From Firmicutes bacterium UBA5010 (GTDB lineage Bacteria > Bacillota > Clostridia > Tissierellales > Sedimentibacteraceae), in NCBI GenBank assembly GCA_002396645.1, contig DGYI01000003.1, positions 42,551 to 106,550 of the forward strand: DNA of 64,000 nt, written 5' to 3'. This document shows positions 17,707 through 27,075 of this stretch, one piece after another (the first letter of the stretch is position 1; every line of letters starts with the position of its first letter). Both the position numbers and the translations under genes were made by a program. The notes beneath the pieces are model-generated. The model saw only the letters and a program-made list of their open reading frames with translations. It ran no database searches and was not told where the DNA came from.

Positions 17707-18132
17707 ATGAAAATTTATGTAATTAACGGTCCAAACCTTAACTTTTTAGGCATAAGAGAACAAGACGTATATGGCAGCAGCAGCTATGAAGAGCTGTGCA
17801 GCTACATAAATGCGGAGGCTGAAAAATTAAATGTTAATATTGAAATTTTTCAAAGCAACGTAGAAGGTGAAATTATTGACCTTATACAAAAAGCATATAA
17901 AAATGCAGACGCCATAATCATAAATCCCGGGGCCTATACACATTATAGCATTGCAATATTTGATTCGGTTAAATCTGTTAATATTCCGGCTATAGAGGTG
18001 CATTTAAGCAACATTTATAAAAGGGAAGAATTCAGGCATAAATCAGTGATAGCTCCGGCATGTACGGGACAAATATCAGGATTTGGCTTTTTAGGCTATA
18101 AGCTGGCGATTGAAGCACTGTTAAATCAATAA
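17707..18132 (+). CDS. aroQ: 3-dehydroquinate dehydratase, type II
   Basis: The 141-residue type II enzyme dehydrates 3-dehydroquinate to 3-dehydroshikimate. It has NGPNLNFLGIREQDVYG (catalytic Arg/Tyr region), FQSNVEGEIIDLI, INPGAYTHYSIAI, EVHLSNIYKREEFRHKS (catalytic His) and CTGQISGFG. This is the one shikimate step missing from the aroF-B-A-C-E-K block; the TetR-ABC unit lies between. The gene has a GAGAGGAAA ribosome binding site. A GTGTCA/TGACAC inverted repeat lies about 40 nt upstream, and no convincing promoter is visible in 17543-17706. Confidence 0.95.
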   Translation: MKIYVINGPNLNFLGIREQDVYGSSSYEELCSYINAEAEKLNVNIEIFQSNVEGEIIDLIQKAYKNADAIIINPGAYTHYSIAIFDSVKSVNIPAIEVHLSNIYKREEFRHKSVIAPACTGQISGFGFLGYKLAIEALLNQ

Positions 18133-18141
18133 AAACATCAT

Positions 18142-18182
18142 AAAATACTATAAGTTGGTAAAACTACTTATAGTATTTTTTT
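18142..18182 (+). terminator. Rho-independent terminator after aroQ
   Basis: AAAATACTATAAGT (18142-18155) pairs perfectly with 18166-18179 over a 10-nt loop, ending in a T tract. It closes the aro region before the pst operon. Confidence 0.88.
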
Positions 18183-18210
18183 ATTCAGTGCGCCCGACAT
18201 GGACGTGTTC

Positions 18211-18238
18211 TTAACATAATCTTAACATTAGTTTAATA
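18211..18238 (+). promoter_or_regulatory. Pho-box-like direct repeats upstream of pstS
   Basis: TTAACA (18211), TTAACA (18222) and TTAATA (18233) recur with an 11-bp period, which matches the TT(A/T)ACA repeats bound by PhoP upstream of Firmicute pst operons. A -10 candidate is TATAAA (18261) or TATTAT (18270). The operon encodes PhoP/PhoR at its end, making autogenous phosphate control likely. Confidence 0.72.
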
Positions 18239-18319
18239 CAGAAGCAACAATTGTCCATTTTATAAATGCTATTATACAGACATAAAATAAAAAAATAAAA
18301 TTTAAGGAGATATACAAAA

Positions 18320-19192
18320 ATGAAAATAAAAAAAATATTGTCAAGAACAATAGCTTTAGGATTATCTTTGACAATGGTAATAGCAATGGCTGCATGTTCA
18401 AACGGGGATGAAAATAATAAGAATGATAATGATAATAAAAATGATAATACTATATCGGGAAGTATAAACGCAGGGGGCTCAACTTCTGTGGAGAAAGCTG
18501 CTAAGTCGGCACTTGAAGAGTTTGTTGCACTTAATCCGAATGTTACATTTGAGTATGATGCAACAGGTTCATCAACAGGAATAAAGAACGTAAAAGACGG
18601 CACATATAAACTTGGATTCTCTTCAAGAGAATTAAAAGAAGAAGAAAAACAAGGGATAGAGCACAAGATAATTGCTCTTGACGGAATAGCACTGGTTGTA
18701 AATCCGAACAACAAAGTAGAAAACATAACATTAGAACAAATTAAAGGTATTTATACCGGAGAAATAAAAAACTGGTCTGAGCTTGGCGGAGTAAATGCTG
18801 ATATAGTAGTAGTATCAAGAGAAAATGGCTCAGGAACAAGAAGTGCATTTGAAGAAATTGCAGAAATAGGCGATTTGCTGACAGAAAAAGCTATAATAAA
18901 AAGCGGTAACGGTGAGGTTGCATCATATGTTGCAGGCGAGCCTAACGCTGTAGGATATACATCATTTGTAACATTAGAATCTAATTCAGATAAAATTAAA
19001 GGACTTGAGGTCGAGTCAGTTAAACCGGAAGTGGCTAATGTTCAAGATCAAAGCTATAAATTATCAAGACCTTTCATAATGGTTTATGATGGAGCTAAAA
19101 TAAATGATGCAGAAAAAGCCTTCGTAGATTTCTTATTAACAGAAGAAGGTCAGGACATTATGGAAGAAGCAGGAGCGATAAGAGTAAAATAA
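18320..19192 (+). CDS. pstS: Phosphate-binding lipoprotein PstS
   Basis: A 290-residue substrate-binding lipoprotein: signal peptide with positively charged start, hydrophobic core and lipobox MAAC (Cys 27), then an Asn/Asp/Lys-rich linker and the phosphate-binding domain. Phosphate-contact motifs are AGGSTSVEKAAK, YDATGSSTGIKNV and SRENGSGTRSAFEE. It delivers phosphate to PstCA. The ribosome binding site is AAGGAGAT. First gene of pstSCAB-phoU-phoPR. Confidence 0.95.
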   Translation: MKIKKILSRTIALGLSLTMVIAMAACSNGDENNKNDNDNKNDNTISGSINAGGSTSVEKAAKSALEEFVALNPNVTFEYDATGSSTGIKNVKDGTYKLGFSSRELKEEEKQGIEHKIIALDGIALVVNPNNKVENITLEQIKGIYTGEIKNWSELGGVNADIVVVSRENGSGTRSAFEEIAEIGDLLTEKAIIKSGNGEVASYVAGEPNAVGYTSFVTLESNSDKIKGLEVESVKPEVANVQDQSYKLSRPFIMVYDGAKINDAEKAFVDFLLTEEGQDIMEEAGAIRVK

Positions 19193-19213
19193 TTGATTTT
19201 ATAAGAGGTTGAA

Positions 19214-20113
19214 ATGAAAAACGAAAAATTAAGACAAGGCACGTTAGATAAATCATTTAGTATATTGTTCTTAATCAGCGCTTGCGTAGCAATACTTGCT
19301 GTACTTTCAATAACTGTATTCATTTTTTTCAAAGGCGTTCAACCCTTCATACCGGGAAATGCAGAGGGCAATTATTCATTGTGGAAGTTTCTAAGCGGAA
19401 CATATTGGAAGCCTTCAAACAATATTTACGGTATAGGCTATATGATAGTTGCATCAATATTTGCAACGATAGGAGCTCTTATTATAGGAGTTCCTATTAG
19501 TCTTTTAACTTCAATTTTCATAGCCGAAATAGCGCCTAAGAAGCTTGCAAGCATTGTAAGAACAATAATTGAGCTTCTAGCCAGCATACCGTCTGTTTTA
19601 TATGGTGTGTTTGGTTACGAGATAATAGTCAAATTTGTAAGAAGTATTTCTCCATATAATGTCGGTGATTCACTTTTAAGTGTAATATTCATACTTTCAA
19701 TCATGATACTTCCGACAATAGTCAGCATAAGTGAGAGCGCAATAAGAGCGGTACCGAGTGCTTATAAAGAAGCTGCATATGGCTTGGGAGCTACCAAGAC
19801 AGAGGTCATATTCAGAACAATACTTCCTGCCGGAAAAAGCGGGATTCTGGCAGCTGTGGTTTTGGGAATAGGCAGAGCAATAGGAGAAACAATGGCGGTA
19901 ATATTGGTTGCGGGAAACCCCGAAGGCAATATACCAAGAAGCATATTTGATCAGGTCAGACTTATAACCAATAATATTGTTCTTGAGCAAGGATATGCTT
20001 CGGGATTGCATGAAGAAATGCTGTTCGCAACAGGAATTGTATTATTTGTATTTATAATAATAGTGAATTTGACATTAAACATAATCCAAAAAGGTATTGG
20101 TGAGTCAAAATGA
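19214..20113 (+). CDS. pstC: Phosphate ABC transporter permease PstC
   Basis: The 299-residue integral membrane subunit has six membrane segments, with the ABC permease interaction (EAA) motif at AYKEAAYGLGATKTEVIFRT followed by LPAGKSGILAAVVLGIGRA. Overlap of its TGA with the next ATG (ATGA) indicates coupling to pstA. Confidence 0.94.
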   Translation: MKNEKLRQGTLDKSFSILFLISACVAILAVLSITVFIFFKGVQPFIPGNAEGNYSLWKFLSGTYWKPSNNIYGIGYMIVASIFATIGALIIGVPISLLTSIFIAEIAPKKLASIVRTIIELLASIPSVLYGVFGYEIIVKFVRSISPYNVGDSLLSVIFILSIMILPTIVSISESAIRAVPSAYKEAAYGLGATKTEVIFRTILPAGKSGILAAVVLGIGRAIGETMAVILVAGNPEGNIPRSIFDQVRLITNNIVLEQGYASGLHEEMLFATGIVLFVFIIIVNLTLNIIQKGIGESK

Positions 20114-21255
20114 TGAATAGAAAAATTAAAGAAGCAATCTTAAAATTTATAATATATTTATCAGGAGCCGTTTCGGTAGCTATACTTTTATTTATAGTTG
20201 GCTTTATATTTAAAAATGGTATAGGGTTAATCAATTTCAGCTACTTAACAAGCGGAAACAACTCGGTTACACAATACGTTGTAATTAACAGCAATAACAA
20301 AGAGTATACAAATCCTGATGATTTAACAGAAGGGTCAATGTTTGTAGAGAAGTATGGCATAGCAATATCAAACTCCGGTGAAAAAGAGATATCTTTTATT
20401 GTAGATTATGTAGACAAGGATTCTCCGTTCAGAGATGCTAAAAATATATCTGATTCTCCTTACGGAGTAAAAGTAAGAGATGAAATAAAAAAAATAAATA
20501 CAACAAATACTAAGGATATAAGCTTAGATGAGGCGGTAAGCCTTCTAAACTCTGAGGACAGCTTAAAACTAAGGCTGACAAGACCCGGAGGAGGAATCTA
20601 TCCTATGCTTATATCTACACTTATGCTTATAGGTCTTTCGCTTTTGATAGCAGTTCCGATTGGTGTATTTGCAGCGATTTATCTGGTTGAGTATGCTAAG
20701 GAGGGCAAATTTTTAAGGATTATAAGATTTGCCACTGAAAGCTTGGCAGGGATACCTTCAATTGTATACGGATTATTCGGAATGATATTCTTCGTAAAGC
20801 TTTTAAGCTTCGGTCAATCTATAGTTTCGGGAAGTTTAACTCTTAGCATAATATTGCTTCCGACTATCATAAGAACTACAGAGGAAAGCTTAAAGACGGT
20901 TCCTCCAAGCTATAAAGAAGGATCGTTCGCACTTGGAGCAAACAGACTTCAAACTCTATGGAAAGTAATAATGCCAAACGCTTTGTCGGGTATTCTGGTA
21001 GCGGTAATTTTATCTATAGGAAGAATAGTCGGAGAATCCGCTGCACTTTTATTTACTGCCGGAACTTTTGCAAAAGTACCGAAGGGATTTTTCGATTCTG
21101 GAGCATCGTTGACTGTAAGGGCATATATGGAGGTTAAGGAGTACGCAAATATAGAAATGGCAAGCGGAATAGGCATAATTCTTTTAATAATCGTGTTTGT
21201 TCTTAATATGCTTGCTAAGCTTATAACAAGGAAACTAAAGAGAGGAGAGAATTAA
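20110..21255 (+). CDS. pstA: Phosphate ABC transporter permease PstA with inserted PDZ-like domain
   Basis: The 381-residue protein is about 90 residues longer than typical PstA. TM1 spans residues 13-34; the usual permease core (TMs, EAA motif [39 protein letters not shown]) begins at about residue 165. Between them, residues 80-160 read as an extracytoplasmic PDZ-like fold: YGIAIS...[17 protein letters not shown]...[12 protein letters not shown]...SLDEAVSLL...[10 protein letters not shown], matching the order of PDZ strands and the GD/RDEI-INxxxxxS turn. PDZ domains bind C-terminal or internal peptides. The start is ATG 20110 or 20113. Its stop overlaps pstB (TAATG). Confidence 0.92.
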   Translation: MMNRKIKEAILKFIIYLSGAVSVAILLFIVGFIFKNGIGLINFSYLTSGNNSVTQYVVINSNNKEYTNPDDLTEGSMFVEKYGIAISNSGEKEISFIVDYVDKDSPFRDAKNISDSPYGVKVRDEIKKINTTNTKDISLDEAVSLLNSEDSLKLRLTRPGGGIYPMLISTLMLIGLSLLIAVPIGVFAAIYLVEYAKEGKFLRIIRFATESLAGIPSIVYGLFGMIFFVKLLSFGQSIVSGSLTLSIILLPTIIRTTEESLKTVPPSYKEGSFALGANRLQTLWKVIMPNALSGILVAVILSIGRIVGESAALLFTAGTFAKVPKGFFDSGASLTVRAYMEVKEYANIEMASGIGIILLIIVFVLNMLAKLITRKLKRGEN

Positions 21256-22019
21256 TGAGCAATATAAACGAAGAAAAATTAAAAATAGAAAATTTAGATT
21301 TTTACTATGGTGATTTTAAAGCATTGAAAAACATAAATATGAATATAAAAGAAAAAAGCGTTACAGCATTCATAGGACCCAGCGGCTGCGGAAAATCGAC
21401 CTTTTTAAGAACACTGAACAGAATGAATGATTTGATTGAAGATACTAAGGTTGATGGTATAGTAAAATTAGATAATAAAAATATTTACACTGAGCTTGAT
21501 GTAATAGCTTTAAGAAAAACAGTCGGAATGGTGTTTCAAAAGCCTAATCCATTTCCTATGAGCGTTTATGATAATATAGTATATGGTCCAAAGCTTCACA
21601 GTAAAAAGTCTAAGGCTGAGCTTGATGAGATAGTTGAAAAAAGCTTGGTAGGTGCAGCGCTTTGGGATGAAGTCAAGGATAGACTTAAAAAAAGTGCTTT
21701 GAGTTTATCGGGCGGACAGCAGCAAAGGCTGTGTATTGCAAGAGCTTTAGCTGTAGAGCCTGAGGTTTTGCTTATGGATGAGCCTACAAGCGCATTAGAC
21801 CCGATTGCAACAGGTAAAATTGAGGACTTGATTTATGAGCTTAAAAAGAATTATACTATAATTATAGTAACACACTCAATGTATCAAGCAGCAAGGGTAT
21901 CGGACAATACAGCATTCTTTCTGTCAGGGGAGATTATAGAATGTGATAACACAAAGAAAATATTCTCTAATCCTTCAAATAAGAAAACAGAAGAATATGT
22001 AACAGGCAGATTCGGTTAA
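21255..22019 (+). CDS. pstB: Phosphate ABC transporter ATPase PstB
   Basis: A 254-residue ATPase with Walker [20 protein letters not shown] (PstB hallmark), Q-loop [15 protein letters not shown], signature [16 protein letters not shown], Walker [14 protein letters not shown] and switch His in [14 protein letters not shown]. It powers phosphate import through PstCA. It overlaps pstA by one base. Confidence 0.97.
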   Translation: MSNINEEKLKIENLDFYYGDFKALKNINMNIKEKSVTAFIGPSGCGKSTFLRTLNRMNDLIEDTKVDGIVKLDNKNIYTELDVIALRKTVGMVFQKPNPFPMSVYDNIVYGPKLHSKKSKAELDEIVEKSLVGAALWDEVKDRLKKSALSLSGGQQQRLCIARALAVEPEVLLMDEPTSALDPIATGKIEDLIYELKKNYTIIIVTHSMYQAARVSDNTAFFLSGEIIECDNTKKIFSNPSNKKTEEYVTGRFG

Positions 22020-22030
22020 AAATAGTGAAA

Positions 22031-22109
22031 AGAGTCAAATTTATTTGACTCTATTGAATATCATGACATCTAAAATGTTGTGATGAAAGCCTTAACACAG
22101 TTGAGGCAA
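22031..22109. repeat. Row of three hairpins between pstB and phoU
   Basis: AGAGTCAAAT-TT-ATTTGACTCT (22031-22052) is perfect; ATCATGACAT/ATGTTGTGAT (about 22060-22084) is imperfect; GCCTTAAC-ACA-GTTGAGGC (about 22090-22108) has one G-U pair. No T tract follows. They could partly terminate or stabilise the pst mRNA and resemble the hairpin rows seen elsewhere in the window. Confidence 0.55.
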
Positions 22110-22125
22110 TGATGGGAGGTTAAAT

Positions 22126-22776
22126 ATGAGAGATAAATACAGTAAGGAATTAAGCAGATTAAACGAAGAACTGCTCAGCTTCGGTGCTATGGCTGAAAAA
22201 ATTATAGCTATGGCAGTGGAATCACTGATTAGCCAAAATACGAATTTGGCTCTTGAAGCAATCGCTTTTGAAGATGAGATGGATAAAAAAGCAGAGGAGC
22301 TTGAAAATCAGTGTCTGGATATATTAGCTTTGCAGCAGCCTATGGCAAAGGATCTGAGAATAGTTGCATCAGTTATCAAAATGATTGCAGATCTTGAGCG
22401 TATAGGCGATTTAAGTGAGAATATCGCGGAAGCGACAATAAAAATAGGTAATGAAGAGTTTATAAAGCCTCTTATTGATATACCTAAAATGGCTGATATT
22501 TGCCGTGATATGATAAAAAAGGCATTGGAATGCTATGTTAATGAAGATGTTTCTTTAGCATTCAAGGTGTTTACAATGGATGACATAGTTGATACAATAT
22601 TCAGAGATGTCAGCACTGAAATTTTTTATCTGACAAATAAAGAGATAAGCTTTATACATCAAGGTATGCAGCTTCTTCTGGTAGCAAGGTTTTTAGAAAG
22701 AATTGCAGATCATACCACAAATATTTGTGAGGGCGTAAATTATATAGTAACAGGCAATAAAAAATTCAGTGTATAA
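22126..22776 (+). CDS. phoU: Phosphate signalling regulator PhoU
   Basis: A 216-residue all-helical protein made of two PhoU repeats; each has the conserved metal-binding type motif (LERIGDLSENIAE and LERIADHTTNICEG). PhoU transmits phosphate sufficiency from Pst to the PhoR sensor and restrains Pst uptake. GGGAGGT precedes ATG 22126. Confidence 0.95.
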   Translation: MRDKYSKELSRLNEELLSFGAMAEKIIAMAVESLISQNTNLALEAIAFEDEMDKKAEELENQCLDILALQQPMAKDLRIVASVIKMIADLERIGDLSENIAEATIKIGNEEFIKPLIDIPKMADICRDMIKKALECYVNEDVSLAFKVFTMDDIVDTIFRDVSTEIFYLTNKEISFIHQGMQLLLVARFLERIADHTTNICEGVNYIVTGNKKFSV

Positions 22777-22827
22777 GCATACGTTATTATTGTGCGATAA
22801 TAACATATATAGTAAAATATGCTTATA
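22772..22827. repeat. Nested inverted repeat between phoU and phoP
   Basis: An outer stem TATAAGCATA (22772-22781) / TATGCTTATA (22818-22827) encloses an inner stem GTTATTAT (22783-22790) / ATAATAAC (22797-22804) with a TGTGCG loop. It ends 16 nt before the phoP ribosome binding site. No T run follows, so it looks like an RNA structure or processing site and not a terminator. Confidence 0.6.
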
Positions 22828-22855
22828 AAAATAAAAAATAGTAAGGAGCTTGAAA

Positions 22856-23542
22856 TTGATTAAAATATTAGTAGTTGATGATGAGCCTCATATAACCGAA
22901 TTGATTCAGTTTAATCTGGAGCTGAATGATTATTTGGTTGAAGTTGCAGGCGATGGTAAAGAAGCTATTGAAAAGGCAAAATCCGGTCAATTTGATTTAA
23001 TCATTTTAGACGTTATGCTTCCTTATGTTGATGGCTTCGGGGTTTTAAAAATATTGAAAAAAGATAATAAGTACAGGGACGTTCCTATACTTATGCTCAC
23101 AGCTAAAAGCAGTGAAACCGATAAAGTTTTAGGTCTGGAAACAGGTGCGGATGATTATTTGACGAAGCCCTTCAGTATAAAAGAGCTTGTGGCAAGAGTA
23201 AATGTTTTGTTAAGGCGTGTGCATAAGTCGGAAAAACCTGATAAAGACAGTATAAGTATAAATAATTTGACAATTGACAGTGCAAGCCATAGTGTCAAGG
23301 TAAACGGAAACGAAATTGAATTGACGCTCAAAGAATTTGAAATACTTTTAATTCTTTGCCAAAATCAAGGAAACGTAGTTAAAAGAGATGACTTGCTTGA
23401 CAAAGTCTGGGGTTATGAATATTTCGGAGATTCAAGGGCTATAGACGTGCATATCAGACATATAAGAAAGAAAATAGAGGACTATGATAAAGAATATGAC
23501 TATATAGAAACTATAAGAGGAATCGGTTATAAAATAAGATGA
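22856..23542 (+). CDS. phoP: Two-component response regulator PhoP (OmpR/PhoB family)
   Basis: A 228-residue regulator: receiver domain (acidic DDE, phospho-acceptor Asp in IILDVMLPYVDG, Thr in MLTAKS, Lys in LTKPFS), then an OmpR-type winged helix (LTLKEFEILLILCQN, RAIDVHIRHIRKKIE, YIETIRGIGYKIR). TTG 22856 is the preferred start because AAGGAG at 22843-22848 is 7 nt upstream; a TTG at 22850 is too close. It overlaps phoR by 4 nt and probably binds the Pho-box repeats at 18211-18238. Confidence 0.93.
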   Translation: MIKILVVDDEPHITELIQFNLELNDYLVEVAGDGKEAIEKAKSGQFDLIILDVMLPYVDGFGVLKILKKDNKYRDVPILMLTAKSSETDKVLGLETGADDYLTKPFSIKELVARVNVLLRRVHKSEKPDKDSISINNLTIDSASHSVKVNGNEIELTLKEFEILLILCQNQGNVVKRDDLLDKVWGYEYFGDSRAIDVHIRHIRKKIEDYDKEYDYIETIRGIGYKIR

Positions 23543-25293
23543 AAAAGAAATTAATTATTTCAGCGGTAGCGGTTATTTTAGTCATAAATTTCATCATCAC
23601 GGCAGTAAATATAAGCGCTGTAAAAAAAGATTATGAACAGGAAAAAACAGGAGAACTTAAAATTTTGGTTCAATCTGTAGCATTATCCTTGGAATCTGAT
23701 TATAAGAAAATAGACAGATTTATTTCTGTATTTAAAGAAAATGATATCAGAGCAACGATAGTCGATAAACAGGGCGAGGTTGTTTTTGAAACGGATGAAA
23801 ACCCTGACCTTATGCAAAACCATTTGAAAAGAAATGAAATAATCAAAGCAAGACAGGGGATTGTCGGAAGCGAAATAAGATTCAGCAACAGCCTTAGAAA
23901 GAACTTTTTGTATGCTGCAACTCTTATACCTGATACGGATGAATATGTATTAAGGCTGTCAGTACCGCTGGAAGTTTTGGGACAGCACACCAATGATATA
24001 ATAAGCAAGCTTTTAATAATTATTTTAGTGGGAGTAATTATAGCTATATTGCTGATTCTCAAATTTGTAAGTTATTTTACAAAACCGCTGGTAGAATTAT
24101 CAAATGCAACCGTACAGATAACAAATGATATAATTCCTAAAAAGCTTTATTATAATTCAAAGGATGAAATCGGAAATTTATATGATAATTTCAATACTAT
24201 GACCAGAAACTTAAACAACAGTATATATGAACTGGAAAACACTAATTTGTTTTTGAATTCAATATTATCCAATATTGTCAACGGAGTTATAGCATTAAAC
24301 TATGACAAAGAAATAATATTCATAAATAAGCGTTGTAAAGATATTTTGGATATCCATGATAAAGAGTTGAAAAATAAATCAATAGTAAATGTCATAAGAA
24401 ACTACGAGATAAATAAGTTTGTAAAGGACTATTTTGAAAATAGAAAAAATGAGTTTATAGTTACAAACTATAACAATAAAACTTTAAGACTTTTTATAAA
24501 TGTTTTACCCTATGATGAAAAGAAAAATAATGAGCCAAAATACGGAGCTGTATTGTTAGTAGAGGATATAACTGAAGCCGTAAAGCTGGAAGAGATGCGA
24601 AAGAGCTTTGTAGCTAATGTCACTCACGAATTAAAAACTCCGCTGACCTCTATAAAAGGATATGTCGAAACAATTAAAAATAATGAAATCACCGATCAAA
24701 ATAAAATAAACAGATTTATGGACATCATAGATATTGAGGCTGACAGACTTAAGAGTTTAATAGATGATATATTAATGCTTTCGGAAATAGAAAACACACA
24801 AGGTAATTTATCTAAAATAAGCATGAATGAAGTTATAGGTGAAGTTAAGGATATAATGCAAAATATTTCAGCTAATAACGGAGTCACAGTAAACTATGTT
24901 TGTGACAAAAATCTTGATGTTTTCTTAGATAAAAACAGAATTAAGCAGCTTCTAATTAATCTTATAGACAATGCAATAAAATATAATGTTGAAAATGGAA
25001 AAGTTAATGTAAAAATAGAGAAACAAGATGAATTTATTAATATAACTGTTGAGGATACAGGCATAGGTATAGCGGAAGATCATTTGTCAAGAATATTTGA
25101 AAGGTTTTATCGTGTAGACAAATCAAGAAGCAGGCAAATGGGAGGTACAGGACTGGGTCTTGCTATAGTCAAGCATATAGTAATAAGCTTTAAAGGAACA
25201 ATAAACATAGAAAGCAAGCTTGGAAAAGGAACAAAGATATTTGTAAAAATAAAGAGTATGCCAAACTCTGCAAGGGAGTTGCATAACATTTAA
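23539..25293 (+). CDS. phoR: Sensor histidine kinase PhoR
   Basis: A 584-residue membrane kinase: TM1 (residues about 5-25), an extracytoplasmic sensor domain of roughly 130 residues, TM2 (about 157-180), HAMP, a PAS domain (about 240-345), HisKA with VTHELKTPLTSIKGYVE, and HATPase with LINLIDNAIKYN, VEDTGIGI and GGTGLGLAIVKHI. The context after pstSCAB-phoU identifies it as the phosphate sensor. It starts at ATG 23539 inside the phoP stop. Confidence 0.93.
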   Translation: MKKKLIISAVAVILVINFIITAVNISAVKKDYEQEKTGELKILVQSVALSLESDYKKIDRFISVFKENDIRATIVDKQGEVVFETDENPDLMQNHLKRNEIIKARQGIVGSEIRFSNSLRKNFLYAATLIPDTDEYVLRLSVPLEVLGQHTNDIISKLLIIILVGVIIAILLILKFVSYFTKPLVELSNATVQITNDIIPKKLYYNSKDEIGNLYDNFNTMTRNLNNSIYELENTNLFLNSILSNIVNGVIALNYDKEIIFINKRCKDILDIHDKELKNKSIVNVIRNYEINKFVKDYFENRKNEFIVTNYNNKTLRLFINVLPYDEKKNNEPKYGAVLLVEDITEAVKLEEMRKSFVANVTHELKTPLTSIKGYVETIKNNEITDQNKINRFMDIIDIEADRLKSLIDDILMLSEIENTQGNLSKISMNEVIGEVKDIMQNISANNGVTVNYVCDKNLDVFLDKNRIKQLLINLIDNAIKYNVENGKVNVKIEKQDEFINITVEDTGIGIAEDHLSRIFERFYRVDKSRSRQMGGTGLGLAIVKHIVISFKGTINIESKLGKGTKIFVKIKSMPNSARELHNI

Positions 25294-25308
25294 TAATTGA
25301 TTAATGAT

Positions 25309-25335
25309 AATGCTAATAGCAATGCTATTAGCATT
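25309..25335 (+). terminator. Hairpin after phoR, probable terminator
   Basis: AATGCTAATAGC-AAT-GCTATTAGCATT is a perfect 12-bp stem with a 3-nt loop, 16 nt after the phoR stop, followed by GTTATTAT. The T tract is poor, so termination is inferred from position. Confidence 0.55.
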
Positions 25336-25351
25336 GTTATTATGAAAAAAC

Positions 25352-25380
25352 TTTACTTAGCTTCTGCTATACATTATAAT
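25352..25380 (+). promoter_or_regulatory. Putative promoter of the GntR-citG unit
   Basis: TTTACT (25352-25357) and TATAAT (25375-25380) are separated by 17 bp, about 60 bp upstream of the regulator gene. Confidence 0.5.
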
Positions 25381-25441
25381 TATTGTATAAAACTGTTTAT
25401 GTGTGCAACAAGATGCTTATATTCAAGAAAAAAGTTGAAGG

Positions 25442-26155
25442 ATGGTGTACAGTTTGGACGACTATATGGATAAAGTTGTAGAGTTTGTGGATTTGCGTGA
25501 AAATATGCCTTTAAACCAAATTGTGTATAAGGGCTTAAGAACGTCTATAATTAAAGGAATTATACCCGTTGGAGAAAGAATAAACGAAAAGAAGTATTCC
25601 ATAGAGCTTAACGTAAGCCGAACTCCAATACGTGAAGCACTTTACCGAATATATGAGGAAGGTCTTATAGACTATATACCAAACAGTGGTTTTATCGTTA
25701 AAAAGACTACTATTGCTGATGTAGAGGAAATTTATAAAATACGTATTGCCCTGGACACATTGGCATCCATAAATGCTATGAATCTTATGACTGATGAAGA
25801 TTTTAAAGATATGAAAGAATTACTTGAGCTAACAGAGAAGCTTGAGGAAGAAGGACAGGTTTCCGAGGTAATTAAGAAATTTTCTGATTTTAACAATATG
25901 ATTTATACCTACTGCGATATGCCGCGGCTTAAAATGATAATACACAATTTGCGAGATTACCTTGCAAGGTTTAGAGATATTTCTCTCTTAGATGACAATA
26001 GGAGAAGAAAAGCACTTGATGAGCATAAGCTGATATATTACTGTTTAAGGGATAAAGATGTGTCAGAGATAACAAATTTAATAAAAAAGCATCTTGACTA
26101 TTCAAAAAAGTTTATTATTGAAAAAATTAAAGCACAGGAAGATTTAGAGCAATGA
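25442..26155 (+). CDS. GntR/FCD-family regulator, probable citrate operon regulator (CitO-like)
   Basis: A 237-residue protein with an N-terminal GntR winged helix (IVYKGLRTSIIKGII, then ELNVSRTPIREALYRIYEEG) and a C-terminal helical FCD ligand domain. In Enterococcus faecalis the GntR protein CitO activates the cit genes in response to citrate. Here the gene overlaps citG (ATGA) and lies beside the lyase operon, so the same role is inferred. The exact start is unclear: ATG 25442 has its only purine run (GAAGG) immediately adjacent, and TTG 25454 is an alternative. Confidence 0.8.
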   Translation: MVYSLDDYMDKVVEFVDLRENMPLNQIVYKGLRTSIIKGIIPVGERINEKKYSIELNVSRTPIREALYRIYEEGLIDYIPNSGFIVKKTTIADVEEIYKIRIALDTLASINAMNLMTDEDFKDMKELLELTEKLEEEGQVSEVIKKFSDFNNMIYTYCDMPRLKMIIHNLRDYLARFRDISLLDDNRRRKALDEHKLIYYCLRDKDVSEITNLIKKHLDYSKKFIIEKIKAQEDLEQ

Positions 26156-27045
26156 ACAAAGGAACAGCAGAGAAAATAAGCTTTAAGCTTGCCGAATACG
26201 CTCAAAAAGCAATATTGTATGAGGCTATTTTAACACCTAAGCCGGGATTGGTCGATTCTGCTGATTCGGGAGCTCATAGGGATATGAACATATATACATT
26301 TATTGATAGTTCCTCTAATCTTTTTAGAGGTTTTTATCTCTATAGCTTGGCAGGACTTTTGTGCAATTATGATTTAAAGTCACTTTTTAAAGAGGCAAGA
26401 GCTATTGGCATTGATGTAGAGAAAGATATGTTAATTGCTACAGACAGTGTTAATACTCATAAAGGAATCAATTTCTCTCTTGGTATAGCACTTATATCTG
26501 CCGGACATTATATTAATAAGGCAAAAAAAACAGATTTTTCTGATTTTGATGAGCAAGATACTCAAAATATTTTGGAAATTATAAAAGATATGGTTACAGG
26601 TCTTGTAGAAAGAGATTTTAGAGATTTGAATAAAAAAGAAATCCTGACAAATGGAGAGAGGCTATATTTAGAAACAGGATTTTCGGGTATCAGGGGAGAG
26701 GTCGAGAAAGGATTTCCGACAGTTATGGAACTTGCACTTCCGCGTCTTAGAGCACTTTCGAGTTTAGATATAAGCATGGAAAGAAAATTATTGGATGTTT
26801 TATTCCATATTATGAGCGTTTCAGAGGATTCAAACGTAGTATTCAGAGGAGGTCTGAAAGCACTGGATTTTGTCAAAGGCTGCTCAGTTAAGTTTATTGA
26901 AGATGGAGGAGTATTTAAAGCTGATTATAAGCAAAAAATAGAACAAATGAATAGAGTATTTATTGAAAAAAATATAAGCCCCGGAGGCTCTGCAGATCTT
27001 CTGTCCGTCACTTTGTTTTTTTCCTTTCTTGAGAACTTGATATGA
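26152..27045 (+). CDS. citG: Triphosphoribosyl-dephospho-CoA synthase CitG
   Basis: The 297-residue enzyme makes the prosthetic-group precursor of citrate lyase from ATP and dephospho-CoA. Family motifs are EAILTPKPGLVDSADSGAHR, NIYTFIDSS, NTHKGINFSLG, ERLYLETGFSGIRGE and the late EDSNVVFRGG with SPGGSADLLS. It lies on the opposite strand from citCDEFX, convergent with citX, and is translationally coupled to the GntR gene. Confidence 0.93.
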   Translation: MNKGTAEKISFKLAEYAQKAILYEAILTPKPGLVDSADSGAHRDMNIYTFIDSSSNLFRGFYLYSLAGLLCNYDLKSLFKEARAIGIDVEKDMLIATDSVNTHKGINFSLGIALISAGHYINKAKKTDFSDFDEQDTQNILEIIKDMVTGLVERDFRDLNKKEILTNGERLYLETGFSGIRGEVEKGFPTVMELALPRLRALSSLDISMERKLLDVLFHIMSVSEDSNVVFRGGLKALDFVKGCSVKFIEDGGVFKADYKQKIEQMNRVFIEKNISPGGSADLLSVTLFFSFLENLI

Positions 27046-27075
27046 AGTGATTTAAGGCAGCTAAAACTTATAAAA

